A stretch of DNA of 64,000 nt from Helianthus annuus. Lineage: Eukaryota; Streptophyta; Magnoliopsida; Asterales; Asteraceae. Below are positions 1 through 11,961 of this stretch, piece after piece. How positions within the stretch are numbered: position 1 is the first letter of the stretch; each line of letters opens with the position of its first letter. The position numbers and the translations under genes are program-made. The notes under the pieces are model-generated. The model saw only the letters and a program-made list of their open reading frames with translations. It did no database searches and had not been told where the DNA came from. The stretch is taken from contig NC_035433.2 of assembly GCF_002127325.2 (NCBI RefSeq), positions 147,820,435 through 147,884,434 of the forward strand, given 5' to 3'.

Positions 1-2042
1 AGTTGATAACTTCCATTGATGGTAAAAGATGGGGGGGTAAAGGAACTGCCGCACGCACAAATTGGGAGAAGTAGGGTTTCTTTAGTTTGAGTTTTGTGAT
101 AAACACTACAATGTTACGTATGCATGTATATTACCAGTTGGGCTGTTCATTTATTTGGTCAAGGGAACGGGCTTAAGCCCAAATACAAAGGGGCTGCCAA
201 ATACCCATAACCAAGGGGAGCGGATTCATTAGTTGGGGTACGGCCCCCCAATCATAGACACCACACTAGATTCGGGCCCAATGCACACCCATACATATTT
301 TCTCGAACATATTATACGTGTAGCCATTATATTACCGTCACAAGTGTTCACTGATTTTTATCTTCGTACGGAATATGAAAGAGAAAATCACAAGAAACAG
401 AACCACGTGACGAAAAGATACTGACCTTGAAAGTTCGGGTTGTCACAATAATAAATGCCATCTCGCAAATATAAACAGTCACTTAGACCAAACGGGTCAA
501 AAGGTGAAAATATCACCATTTGACAATATCGACTAATGATTTTGCCGAGTCGTATGATTACAGGAGTAAATATCGAATGGATATTTGCATCGCTATTACA
601 TAGTGATTATTAAAGCAAGATATTAAAATGGGTCGATATATTGATCCAAGTCAGGTACGTGTAATATGTTAACTACTCATTTAGAACGTAAGGTTCAATG
701 AGAGTTAAATGAAGTCAATATTTGACATTTGGTTACTTTAATTGGTAAACCAAATGATTCAAATGGTGGTCATTGTATTTTGAAAATATAATGATTTTTT
801 AAACAAAATCATAGTTAAAAAGAGGGATTTTGGGTCAAACATGCTTTCAAAGGTCCTTCATCGTAAATGAAAAGCTAAAATGAACCAAAACGCCCTTATA
901 AGCTAAGTTGAGCAAACGACCCTTAAAGGTTGTTTGTAAACGAGTTTTATGATCAAATAAATACTTAGAATAAGTACAAAAAGCGAAAGATGTGAATCTT
1001 TGGTCAAATGACTTTATATGAGTCTCTGCCATAAAATGCATATTCGAGGGGTAAAACTAGAAATATTTAGATCGCCACATTAAATCCACCACAAATATAG
1101 TTGTGGTAGAAGATCATTTGATAAATAATGTGGAAATAAGATGCTAGAAATAAATGAGCGTGAATTATACGGAAAAGTGCTTAAATACCCTTAACAGGTC
1201 AAAATAAGCATTTAAGTCAAAACGGGTTTAAGAAGGTACATAAACCCGTGATTTGAACCTAATATGATAGACAATATTGAACTTGTGAGGTTCATGAGAA
1301 ATTGGGATCAAACAAACATGTTTGTTTGATAAATACACGAACGGGTCAAAACTTGGTAATTACATTTTAAGCCGAAGGCTTAAAAATCTAAAATCTTGTT
1401 AATCTGGATGTCGGATGTTAACTCCATGAGATGGAGAATAAATTTACGATCATGTAGAAGGAAACGTGACGTAAATTGGATAAAAATGAGCAAGTTATGT
1501 CCGTTTCCGTAGAAATTGATTCGGCTGGAAAATGTGCAGGTTTTGAAACAACATTCTGTCGAAATAAGCTCCTCGCGTCACGCGACGGAGGAGGCTACAT
1601 GCAGTCACGGCACGCAACAGGTTTGGAAAATGGTGTCGCGGCACGCGACGACCTTCATAACTGGAAAATTGTTGTTGTTTATTCATTTGAGTCTTATGAA
1701 CTCATTTAAACATGTTTTAAACCCCTATAGCTAACTCATTTCATGTTTTTATGAAATGTAGGGATTATGTAGAATACCGGAGGACGATCAAGCTCAATAA
1801 AGAACCGAACACGATCAAGATTCATGCTTCCGCGAAAAGTTTCGTCGTCATGTTTTTAAACGGCGAAGGTTTTGAAAATGTTGAATTGTTTATTTCTTGA
1901 AAGTTTTTAAGAATTACGTATATGTGAAAGCATAAACATAACAATTAGTCGAAAACTATATGTAAATGTTTTAAAACATGAAAGGGTTTTACATACAATG
2001 TTGGGGTCTAATACATTATCAAGGCTTGAACATGTTTGGGAA
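1..2042. other. No recognised gene; probable decayed repeat DNA
   Basis: I see no open frame longer than about 75 codons and no recognisable protein motif. The DNA is AT-rich apart from a GC-rich patch near 1570-1660 with repeated CACGCGAC/GGCACGC words. It leads directly into the Helitron helicase remnant on the same strand, so part of it may be decayed Helitron or older retroelement DNA. That is inference only. Confidence 0.4.
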
Positions 2043-2938
2043 AACACATGGGAGTACCTTGCGGATGGCATTTTATACAATCGTCAAAAGCTTTTGGGGA
2101 TCGAAGGTACGCAAATTGTTATTTAATATTTTCACAGTTATGTCTTATATAATAGTGTTTAATGTTTAATTTCATTTTTTTTATTTATACGACTTTAAAT
2201 AATTTATTTATATAATTTTATTAGGTTTGTATCTTCCAGAGGAACAAATAAGGAACCTAACGTTGCTTGAAATTGAGCGTTACTTATTACGTAACAACTC
2301 AAGTCTAACTCGGTTTCCGTCTATGCCTCAATCCGACAGTGAATCAATATATTCAGCGGACAACCGTCTAATTGCTGACGAGCTTGGGTACGATGTAAGC
2401 GCTCCTGCCATTGAATTTGATAATAATTTAAGCAGGCTAACCGATGAACAGCGTTTAGTGTTTGATGAGATAGTTCAAGCCGTTAATAGTAATGCGGTTG
2501 GTCTGTTCTTCGTCTATGGTTACGGAGGGACTGGTAAGACGTTTCTGTGGAGGACATTATCTGCATCCATCAGATGTAAAGGAGATATTGTATTAAACAT
2601 TGCATCAAGTGGTATTGCATCTCTTTTGTTACCTGGTGGACGTACTGCACATTCAAGGTTCCATATACCTTTAAATTTAACAGAAAACTCGATGTGTTTT
2701 ATTAAACTAGATGATGACGTTGCTGATTTATTAAGAAAAAAGAAGTTGATAATTTGGGATGAAGCACCGATGAATCATAAACATGCGTTTTAAGCACTTG
2801 ACCGAACAATGAAAGATATCTTCAAATGTGAGATGAGTTTTGGTGGTAAAGTTACGGTGTTCGGTGGTGACTTTAGACAAATACTTCCGGTTGTTCCAAA
2901 TGGTAGTAGACGAGAAATCGTTAATTATATTCCTTAAT
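2043..2938 (+). pseudogene. Helitron helicase (PIF1-like) remnant
   Basis: This is part of the SF1B helicase domain of a Helitron Rep/helicase. An upstream exon (about 2043-2106, reading WEYLADGILYNRQ) joins through a GT-AG intron (2107-2224) to GLYLPEEQIRNLTLLEIERY. The second exon contains a Walker A motif (GYGGTGKT), a Walker B-like stretch (LIIWDEAPM) and, further on, GGDFRQILPVV. The frame is broken by a stop at 2791-2793, just after the Walker B region, and the same frame continues beyond it to a terminal stop at 2936-2938. The Rep nuclease domain and the helicase C-terminus are absent. It cannot encode an active transposase. A cellular PIF1 gene is unlikely because the sequence is truncated on both sides and sits in repeats. 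Confidence 0.85.
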
Positions 2939-3218
2939 TCTTATTTATCTAATTACCCAAACAAATAAAATAGGAAACTCTACCTCCACCTTGTTTATTC
3001 ACCGTTCCCCTTTCCTTTTCATTATTCACATCGGAAAATATTATCAAACTTCGCCGATTTTATCTGTGTTCGTTTGTGTTTGTGTTCGTGAATCGTTCAT
3101 GAACATGTTACATCCTTAACGAACGACCTTGTTCGTGTTCGTTCGGTTCGTTTACAACACTAATTATTTTTGTTGCTGACCTCAATTGGGCTTACACTTA
3201 TGATTGATTACATATTAG

Positions 3219-3812
3219 CAGTGTTTTAAAAACCGGTAAATACCGGCCGGTTATACCGGTATTACCGTTTCTAGATGTAAATCCGGTACGAAACACCCCG
3301 GTAAATAAGTGAAACGGCATAAGGTTTGTACCGGCGGTAAAATCCGGTATACCGGTTTGAAACGTAATACCGGTACCGGCACAGGGTTATTTTAGTTTGA
3401 GTTGATACTTATTTTCAATATATATGTTACTTATCTTATGTAATTTTTATATATTATGATTATTCGTAACTAAAAGTTCTTATTTAACATTGTATGAAAC
3501 GAAAACAGTTGATGTATTTAACACTCAAATGGCTTAAACATATCGTACCTTTTCATTTAAAAGAGCTTGTTGAAAATTGAATGATTTTCGATTATCTTTT
3601 GGATTATTTTTTATTATGGATTTACTTTTGGATCATCTTTTAATACGTAATCATTCATTTTTGGATTAACTTTTGAGTTGATGTTGTAATTTATGAAATT
3701 ATAGAGTTACCTAGTCAACCCGGTTGAACCGCTCGGTACAACCTGGTTCAACCGGTTGAACCATTTTTTAGCCTAATCCGGTTTGATCTAAAAACCGGTT
3801 TTTAAAACATTG
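3219..3812. mobile_element. hAT-type non-autonomous element (594 bp)
   Basis: The ends are inverted: CAGTGTTTTAAAAACCGG on the left and the complement of CAATGTTTTAAAAACCGG on the right. An 8-bp target duplication, CATATTAG, lies at 3211-3218 and 3813-3820. The CAGTG-type end and 8-bp duplication fit the hAT superfamily. The interior is rich in ACCGG words and has no coding capacity. Confidence 0.85.
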
Positions 3813-4305
3813 CATATTAGTATGTAGGTTAGCTATGATTCTGGTGGCTAGTTACCAATTCACTTGCTGCTCTAACTTTGAGCAAGATGGGCTGCAAATT
3901 CTTCAAACTCGTACATCGGCATATTGGACCCGGATCCAGAAACCAGTTTGGGTACACTTTCACCCAAAACGGTTTCTGGATCTGAGTCCAGTTTGGTTGT
4001 GCACCTCTAGATGATTTTATTGGTTTTGATCTGCAATGCTTTAACCATTATGCACCCTTCGAATGTTTAAAGATGTACCCGACTCTCACTTTAGTTAGAG
4101 ATCCGTTTGAAACAAACGGCCATTTTTTAGTCAAGCCCGTCCTGAACCCGAACTAAAATGACCATTTTCAGAGCATGTTTTACCCAAACCCGTTACCCAG
4201 CCCGGCCCGATCCATTTTACCCGCTACAGGTCTACCTAAGAACCCACTTGGATAGCCCGGCCCAGGGTCATATTATAGTCTTTCAGCTATTTTCAAGTTC
4301 AAATT

Positions 4306-4349
<44 letters not shown>

Positions 4350-4510
4350 ATAAAAAATTCTAATCTTTCGGAAACAAAGTTGTCGGAGACATTGATTATA
4401 TAATTGCAAAAATGTCAATTGAAATACACATACAGATTATACCTTTATAACAACTACCTGGGTAGTTGAATTATACAAACAACCGCCACCGAATTTCAAA
4501 TGATGCCTTG
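3813..4510. other. Spacer downstream of GOS11: hairpin and poly(A) tract
   Basis: No gene is visible. A hairpin of roughly 30-bp arms lies near 3925-3990 (GGATCCAGAAACC pairs with GGTTTCTGGATC). A run of about 37 A residues at 4309-4347 could be the tail of an old retroposed copy, though I cannot identify a SINE or LINE body before it. The GOS11 3' UTR and poly(A) signal (minus strand) should lie in the right part. Confidence 0.5.
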
Positions 4511-7500
4511 CTACTTTGTCAACCAGTAAATCAAGATTAAAAACGTGCAAACCGAAGCAACTAATGAAAGAATAATTGTGTCCATAGATTTTTTCTTCTT
4601 TATCGCCGACAGAATGTTATTCACCTGCAAAACCAATAAAAAACATGTAATGTTTTTTTTAAAAAAAAAATCATTATTCGACGTATTTTTTGTCTTATAA
4701 GTGTCTGGTTTGATTCTATAAAATAATTTCAATAATTTGGTTGAGTGGCGTTAATGAAAAAAGTTGAACAGTTAGATGGCCTCCTTATACGCTATCCTTA
4801 TATGTACTTTGTTTATTCCATTAGTTTTAGTAGATTAGGGTTTTCTGTTCAGAAAGAGATGGCGGCGCAGTTTGTTGCTCGTCTACCTGCTATCCTTATG
4901 TAAATTGCCCAAACTATTGGAATGAAATTTTAACAACAAAAAAAAGGCAAATTGGATTTAAATAATCCCAACTTGCTCAATTTGGCCGACAATAATCCCA
5001 ACTCAGTTATTGGCCGATAATAATCCGAACTGGTCCACTTTTGGCCGATAATAGTCCGCCGTTAAAAATAGCTTAACGGAGTTAAGCTTTTTTCTGAATT
5101 ACAAACCGATGTTTTATGGATTTTGATCAGAACGAGGATACGAGTTGATTGATATAAAATTTACCTCAAAATACTGCCCCAAACGACGAAAACGGTGCTT
5201 CAATTCGGGTGTTTAAACTTCCAATTAACAAAAATCAAGTCGTTTGAAGCACCGTTTCGAGGTAAGTTTTACATAAATCGAATCGTATCCGTGTTCTGAT
5301 CAAAATCCATAAAACATCGGTTTGTAATTCGGAAAAAAGCTCAACTCTGTTAAGCTATATTTAACGGCGGACTATTTTCGGCCAAAAGTGGACCAGTTCA
5401 GATTATTATCGGCCAATAACTAAGTTGGGATTATTATCGGCCAAATTGAGCAAGTTGGGATTATTTAAATCCAATTTGCCAAAAAAAAAAAATATTTTAG
5501 TAAAATTGAATTACTTTATAATAGTTTACTTACAGTTGGGAGACGACTGCTAACATTGGTAAGCTTCGAATTGATGCCGCCAAATGTTGACCGTTGAAAC
5601 ATGAGGGTACCAAAGGTTTCTTGTGCTTGTGATATCACACCGTCTATCTGCAATCAATATTTCGTAAAAACTCACTTCACTTATACCATCTATCACAAAT
5701 TATATTCATTGTTTGGGCCATATATTTAGTAAATGGGACCACAATCACACATCTATTTCTTCGTACTAATTAAAGACTAAGTATATATGCATCCTTTTAA
5801 AAGTTTAATTTCATCTATGTTGTAAATTTCATAATATGGTGTTTAGCCATTCAAAAAAATAAATAAAAAAAAATCATGCAATACCCCTTATGTGATAAAT
5901 AAAATCATATCAGCTACTTATAACAGTGTATTTCAAATAGAAAAGAGTAAATTGCCATTTTAGTCTCTGAGGTTTGGTACAAATTGCCATTTTAGTCCAA
6001 ATAGTTTTTTTTTCTCCTTTGGGTCCCTGACTTTTTCATTTTCTTGCCATTTTGATCACATTGCCTAACTCAGTCTAAAAATCTGGTTATAACCAGGGGT
6101 ATTTTTGGCATAACTGTTGTGTAGTGATAAACAGAGCTAGTTTACAACATAATTTATAAACCTCATAATAATTTAATGTCAAAAATACCCCTGATTATAA
6201 CCTGGTTTTTAGACTAAGTTTGGCAATGTGATCAAAATGGCAAGAAAAAGGAAAAGTCAGGAACCCAGAGGAGAAAAAAAAAAACTATTTGGACTAAAAT
6301 GACAATTTGGACAAAAACTCAGGGACTAAAATGGCAATTTACTCAATAGAAAAACAACTTTATTACTGTGAATCATCTCAACACATAACGTTCTCTCTGT
6401 TTAAACAATAAAACAGAAAGTTAAATAGTATGATTCCATTTTTGTTTGTTATAATATAAAATGGGTAAATGCAATATTTTTAGTGTTTTAAAAGAATATA
6501 TAAGAAAACTGTGAAATTAGAATATACGAATGCTTAAACTTCATTAAAATATGAGTAAATTGCCAAAATCGTCCCTGAGGTTTGGGCATGTTTGCCATTT
6601 TCATCCAAAACAACTTTTTTGTACAATATGGTCCTTCACTTTTGGGATTTTTTGCCATTTTCATCCAAACATCTAATTTGTTTTATTTTTTCTATCAAAA
6701 ATTTGGATGAAAATGGCAAAAAATCCCAAAGCTCAGGGACGATTTTGGCAAAAAAAAAAAAAGCCAGACGTTTGGATGAAAATGGCAAAAAATCCCAAAA
6801 GTGAAGGACTATATTGTAAACAAAGTTGTTTTGGATGAAAATGGCAAAATGCACAAACCTGAGGGACGATTTTGGCAATTTACTCTTAAAATATATACGA
6901 AATCATCCGCTATTTTCAACAAGCTGAAATATAACTTTTTTCAAGCTTGGTAGAGCATATATTTCAAGAATCAAAAGTTATTTTCTCAAATAACTCATTC
7001 GTAATGATGTCTCTTTGGGGTTTAAATAAGAAATCTTGCAGAATAAAATACTTGTAATCTAAAAAAAACACACCTGGCCCGTACTTCTCATGAGAGTAGC
7101 ACGCTCCTTAAGAAGAGATTGCTCTTGGGACCCACCACCTTCTTCAAGATCTAATCGTGTTCTGTCAAACTCCCTGAAATCCTCAAGCAATGATGCATGC
7201 TCTCTCTTTGCTCTAAGGCTAGATCGAAGCCGGTTAAATTCCTGCGATTATATAAATATAAGCACAAATAGTGGCATTCAAAGTTCATTATTCATAGTCA
7301 ATATAGTCATTGAACAATTTCAACCAGTTTATTAATGCCTTAGTCCATTCGGGTTATATTTCTTTTGTCTCTTACGTGGTTTTAAAAACACGAAAATGAA
7401 GATGTTTGGCTTAAAAGGAAAGAGACCAAAACATAGTTGTTAATGGCAAATTGCGACAAATTGCGATAAGGTACCTATCTGCTACATAGCGAATAGCGAT

Positions 7501-10500
7501 AAATAGCGGACGGCTATTTTATAAATAGCGATACACTAGAAAAAGAATTTTAAAATTTATATGTATATATTATATCAAAATACCCTGGTATACTTTACAT
7601 GTATATTTAACAAAAACCTAAAATCTAGCTATTTTATAGCTATATTTAACTGCTATCTATATTAACAAAAAAAAATTAAGGTGTCGCTATGACCATAATA
7701 GCGACACTACATTGCTTCGCTATGTAGCGCGCTATAGCGACGGCTATAATCGCTATTGACAACTATGGACCAAAAGGATTGAAAGGTGCTGAAAGTGTAT
7801 TTTAAAAGCATAAAACCAAATAATGATTTTCTTAAAAAATATAGGTTATTATTTATAAATAATATAATTTAACATATGAAATATTTATGAATAAAAAAAA
7901 TATAACTTTTGGGCAAAAAGTGATCCTGGTCAACTCAACCTTTGACCCATACAATTATACAAAAATGGACTGTTTTTACCAGCTATCCAGTCGGTCCAGC
8001 CTGTGTATTATGACCTCTAACTTAACTAGCATTAGTAAACAACCAAACTAATCAACTTTTTGTACGAGTTTCAATCATTTTGAACATATAACCATATATC
8101 ATAAGAAAAGTTACATGGTTCAGATCTTAAAAGATAGTGGCAAAATGCTAATAAAAGAAAGGAATAATGGATTTTAATAATCCCAACTATTAGCCGTTGG
8201 CCGGCAACGGTCCCAACTTCAAAAATAACCATTTATGGTCCCACTTTTTCACAGATTGTAAACCAATGGACCTTTACTAACAGAACCTTAATTTCTTTTT
8301 GTCCCATTTTGCTTTCTCTTAGAAAAGGTCCATTGGTTTACAATATGTGAAAAGGTGGGACCACCACTGGTTCTTTTTGAAGTTGGGACCGTTGCCGTCC
8401 AACGGCTAACAGTTGGGATTATTAAAATCCATTATTCCAAAAAGAAAAGAACAAAGCTCGTAAAGAAAAATACATGAATTACGTCGTTTCCGCATTTGAA
8501 TCTATTTCTCATTTCTTTTCCTAAAAGTAAAGTATGATAAGAACATCTAAAAAAACTCAACCCAATAACAAAAATCATCTTTATCACAAGACTTAACCTT
8601 GGAGAAAAACAAAATATCTAAATCAACAAAAAATTTACATCCATACATGATTCAAACAAGCTTTAAATAGGATACACCTAAAAATCCGAAAAAAATATGG
8701 TATAAATTTCTATCCTCTTATGAATGAAAAGAGCAATGAAGTAATATAATAATGTAATTACCTGACTAAGATCATGATGAATTTCATGATGACGGGTCAA
8801 CGTATGAGAAAATATCTCCGATCCACCCGATGATACCCACGTTTGCATTTGTGAAATCACATGATGTAGCTCTTTGAGTAGTTGTTCTATTCTTGATCCA
8901 AGATTATTCTCATTACCATCATCAACTTTTGTCGAAACTAATTTTCGATACAAATGCATTTGATCATCCAACTGTGCTTCAAGCTTCCTTGCCTAAACCC
9001 CAAAAAATAAAAGATAAAAGAGTAAATTACGATTTTGGCCCCTGTGGCTATATCACTTTTACCCTATTAGCCCAAAATAGAATTTTTTAACATCTGTGCC
9101 CCCATGGTCTTTATAACTAACTATTTGGCCCCTGAGTCTAACTCAACCATTACGATTTTGGCCCCTGTGGTTACACTCAGGATAATGGGTTAAGTTAGAC
9201 TCCGGGGCCAAAATAGTTAGATATAGAGACCATGGGGGCACAGATGTTAAAAAAATCTATTTTGGGCTAATAGGGTAAAAGTGATATAACCACAGGGGCC
9301 AAAATCGTAATTTACTCAAGATAAAAAATTAAAGATAAAAGAGTAAACTACGATTTGGCCCCCTGTGGTTATATCACTTTTACCCTATTAGCCCAAAATA
9401 GAATTTTTTAACATCTGTGCCCCCATGGTCTCTATAACTAACTATTTTGGCTCCTGAGTCTAACTCAACCATTAAGATTTTGGCCCCTGTGGTTACACTC
9501 AGGGTAATGGGTTAAGTTAGACTCAGGGGCCAAAATAGTTAGTTGTAGAGACCACTGGGGCACAGATGTTAAAAAAATCTATTTTGGGCTAATAGGGTAA
9601 AAGTGATATAACCACAGGGGCCAAAATCGTAATTTACTCAAGATAAAAAATTAAAGATAAAAGAGTAAACTACGATTTGGCCCCCTGTGGCTATATCACT
9701 TTTACCCTATTAGCCCAAAATAGAATTTTTTAACATCTGTGCCCCCATGGTCTTTATAACTAACTATTTGGCCCCTGAGTCTAACTCAACCATTACGATT
9801 TTGGCCCCTGTGGTTACACTCAGGATAATGGGTTAAGTTAGACTCAGGGGCCAAAATAGTTAGTTGTAGAGACCACTGGGGCACAGATGTTAAAAAAATC
9901 TATTTTGGGCTAATAGGGTAAAAGTGATATAACCACAGGGGCCAAAATCGTAATTTACTCAAGATAAAAAATTAAAGATAAAAGAGTAAACTACGATTTG
10001 GCCCCCTGTGGTTATATCACTTTTACCCTATTAGCCCAAAATAGAATTTTTTAACATCTGTGCCCCCGTGGTCTCTATAACTAACTATTTTGGCTCCTGA
10101 GTCTAACTCAACCATTAAGATTTTGGCCCCTGTGGTTACACTCAGGGTAATGGGTTAAGTTAGACTCAGGGGCCAAAATAGTTAGTTGTAGAGACCACTG
10201 GGGCACAGATGTTAAAAAAATCTATTTTGGGCTAATAGGGTAAAAGTGATATAACCACAGGGGCCAAAATCGTAATTTACTCAAGATAAAAAATTAAAGA
10301 TAAAAGAGTAAACTACGATTTGGCCCCCTGTGGTTATATCACTTTTACCCTATTAGCCCAAAATAGAATTTTTTAACATCTGTGCCCCCATGGTCTTTAT
10401 AACTAACTATTTGGCCCCTGAGTCTAACTCAACCATTAAGATTTTGGCCCCTGTGGTTACACTCAGGGTAATGGGTTAAGTTAGACTCAGGGGCCAAAAT

Positions 10501-11048
10501 AGTTAGTTGTAGAGACCACTGGGGCACAGATGTTAAAAAAATCTATTTTGGGCTAATAGGGTAAAAGTGATATAACCACAGGGGCCAAAATCGTAATTTA
10601 CTCAAGATAAAAAAAAATAAAAATAAAAATCAAACCATCCAAAATCCCAAAAATCATGCTGATTATTCTAGTAACAATAGTTAAAAACCTAACTAGCACA
10701 ATAATTCCAGCATACACAATCAAATTCATCTAGATCTAGATCAAATTATGATTGTTTAATCAAATATAAACCCTAATTAATCATAGAACCAATCAAATTA
10801 TGATTGTTTTATAAAATATAAACCCTAATTAACCCTAGAACCACTCAACTGTTGGATAAAACTTGTGGAAATGTTAAATTGAGGATTTTTTTCAAGTAAA
10901 GGTGAGATGAATGTATGATATAACAACATATATACTGATCTAGTTGTTAATTTAAGAAATAAAAACAGAAAATTGAGAAGAAATGTAGTGCGAAAAAGAG
11001 AAAAAATACCTGATTTCGCAAGGAGTCCCAAGAGGTTGGTGGATCCAT
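4511..11048 (-). CDS. GOS11: Golgi SNARE GOS11 (Qb-SNARE, GOS28 family)
   Basis: Coding exons on the minus strand are 11010-11048, 8762-8992, 7074-7241, 5534-5647 and 4511-4624. All junctions are GT-AG and fall between codons, giving 221 aa, close to the 223 aa I recall for Arabidopsis GOS11. The protein starts MDPPTSWDSLRNQARKLEAQ, has the conserved WVSSGGSE block near residues 62-69, a SNARE-motif region (IDGVISQAQETFGTLMFQRS, from residue 147), and ends with a basic stretch and one tail-anchor membrane segment (MDTIILSLVASVCTFLILIYW, residues ~199-219) followed by LTK. The family acts in the SNARE complex for ER-to-Golgi and intra-Golgi vesicle fusion, anchored in Golgi membranes. The similar GOS12 group is less likely because the N-terminus and tail match GOS11. 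Introns hold seven or more MITEs; the reading frame is intact. Confidence 0.95.
4946..5480. mobile_element. Fold-back MITE (535 bp) in GOS11 intron 4
   Basis: The arms are nearly perfect inverted repeats starting GGCAAATTGGATTTAAATAA and reading back to its complement at 5480. The centre contains a second inverted pair around AAACGACG and AAGCACCGTTT. Poly(A) runs on both sides hide any target duplication. No coding capacity. Confidence 0.8.
5945..6344. mobile_element. Fold-back MITE, GAGTAAATTGCC family, GOS11 intron 3-4 spacer
   Basis: A 400-bp palindromic element begins GAGTAAATTGCCATTTTAGT and ends with the complement. It lies in the intron between exons 7074-7241 and 5534-5647. A perfect 9-bp target duplication, AATAGAAAA, lies at 5936-5944 and 6345-6353. 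The 9-bp size points to a Mutator-like transposase. Confidence 0.9.
6553..6885. mobile_element. Fold-back MITE, GAGTAAATTGCC family
   Basis: A 333-bp palindromic element with ends GAGTAAATTGCCAAAATCGT and the complement. A perfect 9-bp target duplication, TTAAAATAT, lies at 6544-6552 and 6886-6894. The sub-block TTTTTGCCATTTTCATCCAA recurs inside on both arms. Confidence 0.9.
7432..7767. mobile_element. hAT-type MITE, CATAGTTGTTAATGGC family (copy 1)
   Basis: The ends are CATAGTTGTTAATGGC and GCTATTGACAACTATG. An 8-bp target duplication, GACCAAAA, lies at 7424-7431 and 7768-7775. The body has repeated GCGATA and TAGCG words. Two further copies lie in PKL introns (18454-18824 and 22297-23113). 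It lies in GOS11 intron 2. Confidence 0.9.
8161..8438. mobile_element. Fold-back MITE (278 bp) in GOS11 intron 2
   Basis: The inverted arms begin GGAATAATGGATTTTAATAA. The flanks TAAAAGAAA and AAAAAGAAA match at 8 of 9 positions, consistent with a decayed 9-bp target duplication. The TTAATAATCCCAACT block relates it to the element at 4946-5480. Confidence 0.8.
9013..10610. repeat. Tandem array of five fold-back MITEs in GOS11 intron 1
   Basis: Five units start at 9013, 9334, 9656, 9977 and 10299, a period of 321-322 bp. Each unit is itself a 298-bp palindromic element (first copy 9020-9317) beginning GAGTAAATTACG or GAGTAAACTACG, flanked by AAGATAAAA. The perfect 9-bp duplication around the first copy shows a normal insertion that was amplified later together with its flank. 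Units 1 and 3 share one set of variants, units 2 and 4 another, and unit 5 is a mixture. Confidence 0.95.
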
Positions 11049-11165
11049 GAGGAGGAGAATTGAATTGAATTGATGATTTGGAAAGAGGAATTGGTTGAAA
11101 ATGTGATGGACCGACAGATGATTGATTATACACGAAACTATTTCAACAAATATAATAAAACCCTA

Positions 11166-11178
11166 TTTTATATATACA
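11166..11178 (-). promoter_or_regulatory. Candidate TATA box of GOS11
   Basis: Reading on the minus strand, TATATATAAAATAG lies about 120 bp upstream of the GOS11 start codon, a usual spacing for a plant TATA box with a short leader. No cDNA evidence is available here. Confidence 0.45.
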
Positions 11179-11246
11179 CATGAACAAGCAAAATAAATAA
11201 AACCTCTTTGACTATTTACTCTTTATAAAAATATTGTCTTTTTTTT

Positions 11247-11545
11247 TTCTTTAAGGAATTACGTGTCAACCACTGTGACACCGAGTGCTGTAGTCAAGGT
11301 TGACTACTCGACCGCCGCCAGCTCCTTGGCTCTCACAGATGCACGGAAACCCGACCTCCATCGCTCGAAGGCATGACAGTGGAATAATCGGTAAAACCTC
11401 GCCTCTCATCCAAGACGAACTGGCGTCGTCCGTATTCGCCCTTCACCTGGATGCCGCAGGAAATAATAGGGAGAGTGGGAGTCGAACCTGAGTCACAAAG
11501 AACACCAAGTCTTGCCCCAACCACTCTACACTACCTCATTGGCTG
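11247..11545 (-). mobile_element. tRNA-derived SINE
   Basis: On the minus strand there is a tRNA-like head with an A-box-like GTAGTGTAGAGTGG (about 11521-11535) and a B-box GGTTCGACTCCC (about 11477-11488). The body follows, and the element ends in TTAAAG plus an A-rich run (complement of the T run near 11238-11256). This is the usual layout of a Pol III retroposon. It sits just upstream of the GOS11 promoter. Confidence 0.75.
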
Positions 11546-11594
11546 CATCTAGAATTTATAATAATTAGTTCTTTTAAAATAAATATTTTGCTTA

Positions 11595-11961
11595 GAGTTA
11601 AATGTCATTTTAGTATTTGTGGTTTGGTCATTTTACCAGTTTAGTCCAAATATTTTATTTTTTGTCTGTGGGTCCAAAAAGGTTTCACCGTTGGCATTAT
11701 AGTCCACTGGGTTAACTTCATCTATTATTTCTGTTAACGAGAAGGGCAATTCGGTCATTTTATATGGCCGAATTGCCCTTCTAGTTTACAAAGTTACATA
11801 TAAAATGACTGGATTGCCCTTCTCATTAACAGAAAAATGGATGAAGTTAACCCAGTGGACTAAAATGGCAACGGTGAAACTTTTTTGAAGCGAAATATAA
11901 AACATTTGGACTAAACTGACAAAATGGCCTAAACCACAAGGACTAAAATGGTGTTTAACTC
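11595..11961. mobile_element. Fold-back MITE, GAGTTAAATG family
   Basis: A 367-bp palindrome begins GAGTTAAATGTCATTTTAGT. The flanks TTTTGCTTA (11586-11594) and TTTTGGTTA (after 11961) match at 8 of 9 positions. Sister copies lie at 16559-16934 and 45191-45564. Confidence 0.85.

Noticed and set aside
2225..2938. Functional PIF1 helicase gene
   Set aside because: There is an in-frame stop after the Walker B region, the ends are missing, and a similar broken copy with a Helitron terminus lies at 30413-31460.
9013..10610. Possible long non-coding RNA or siRNA hairpin locus as a host gene
   Set aside because: The structure is fully explained by tandem fold-back MITEs. Small RNAs may be produced, but nothing in the sequence shows a host gene.
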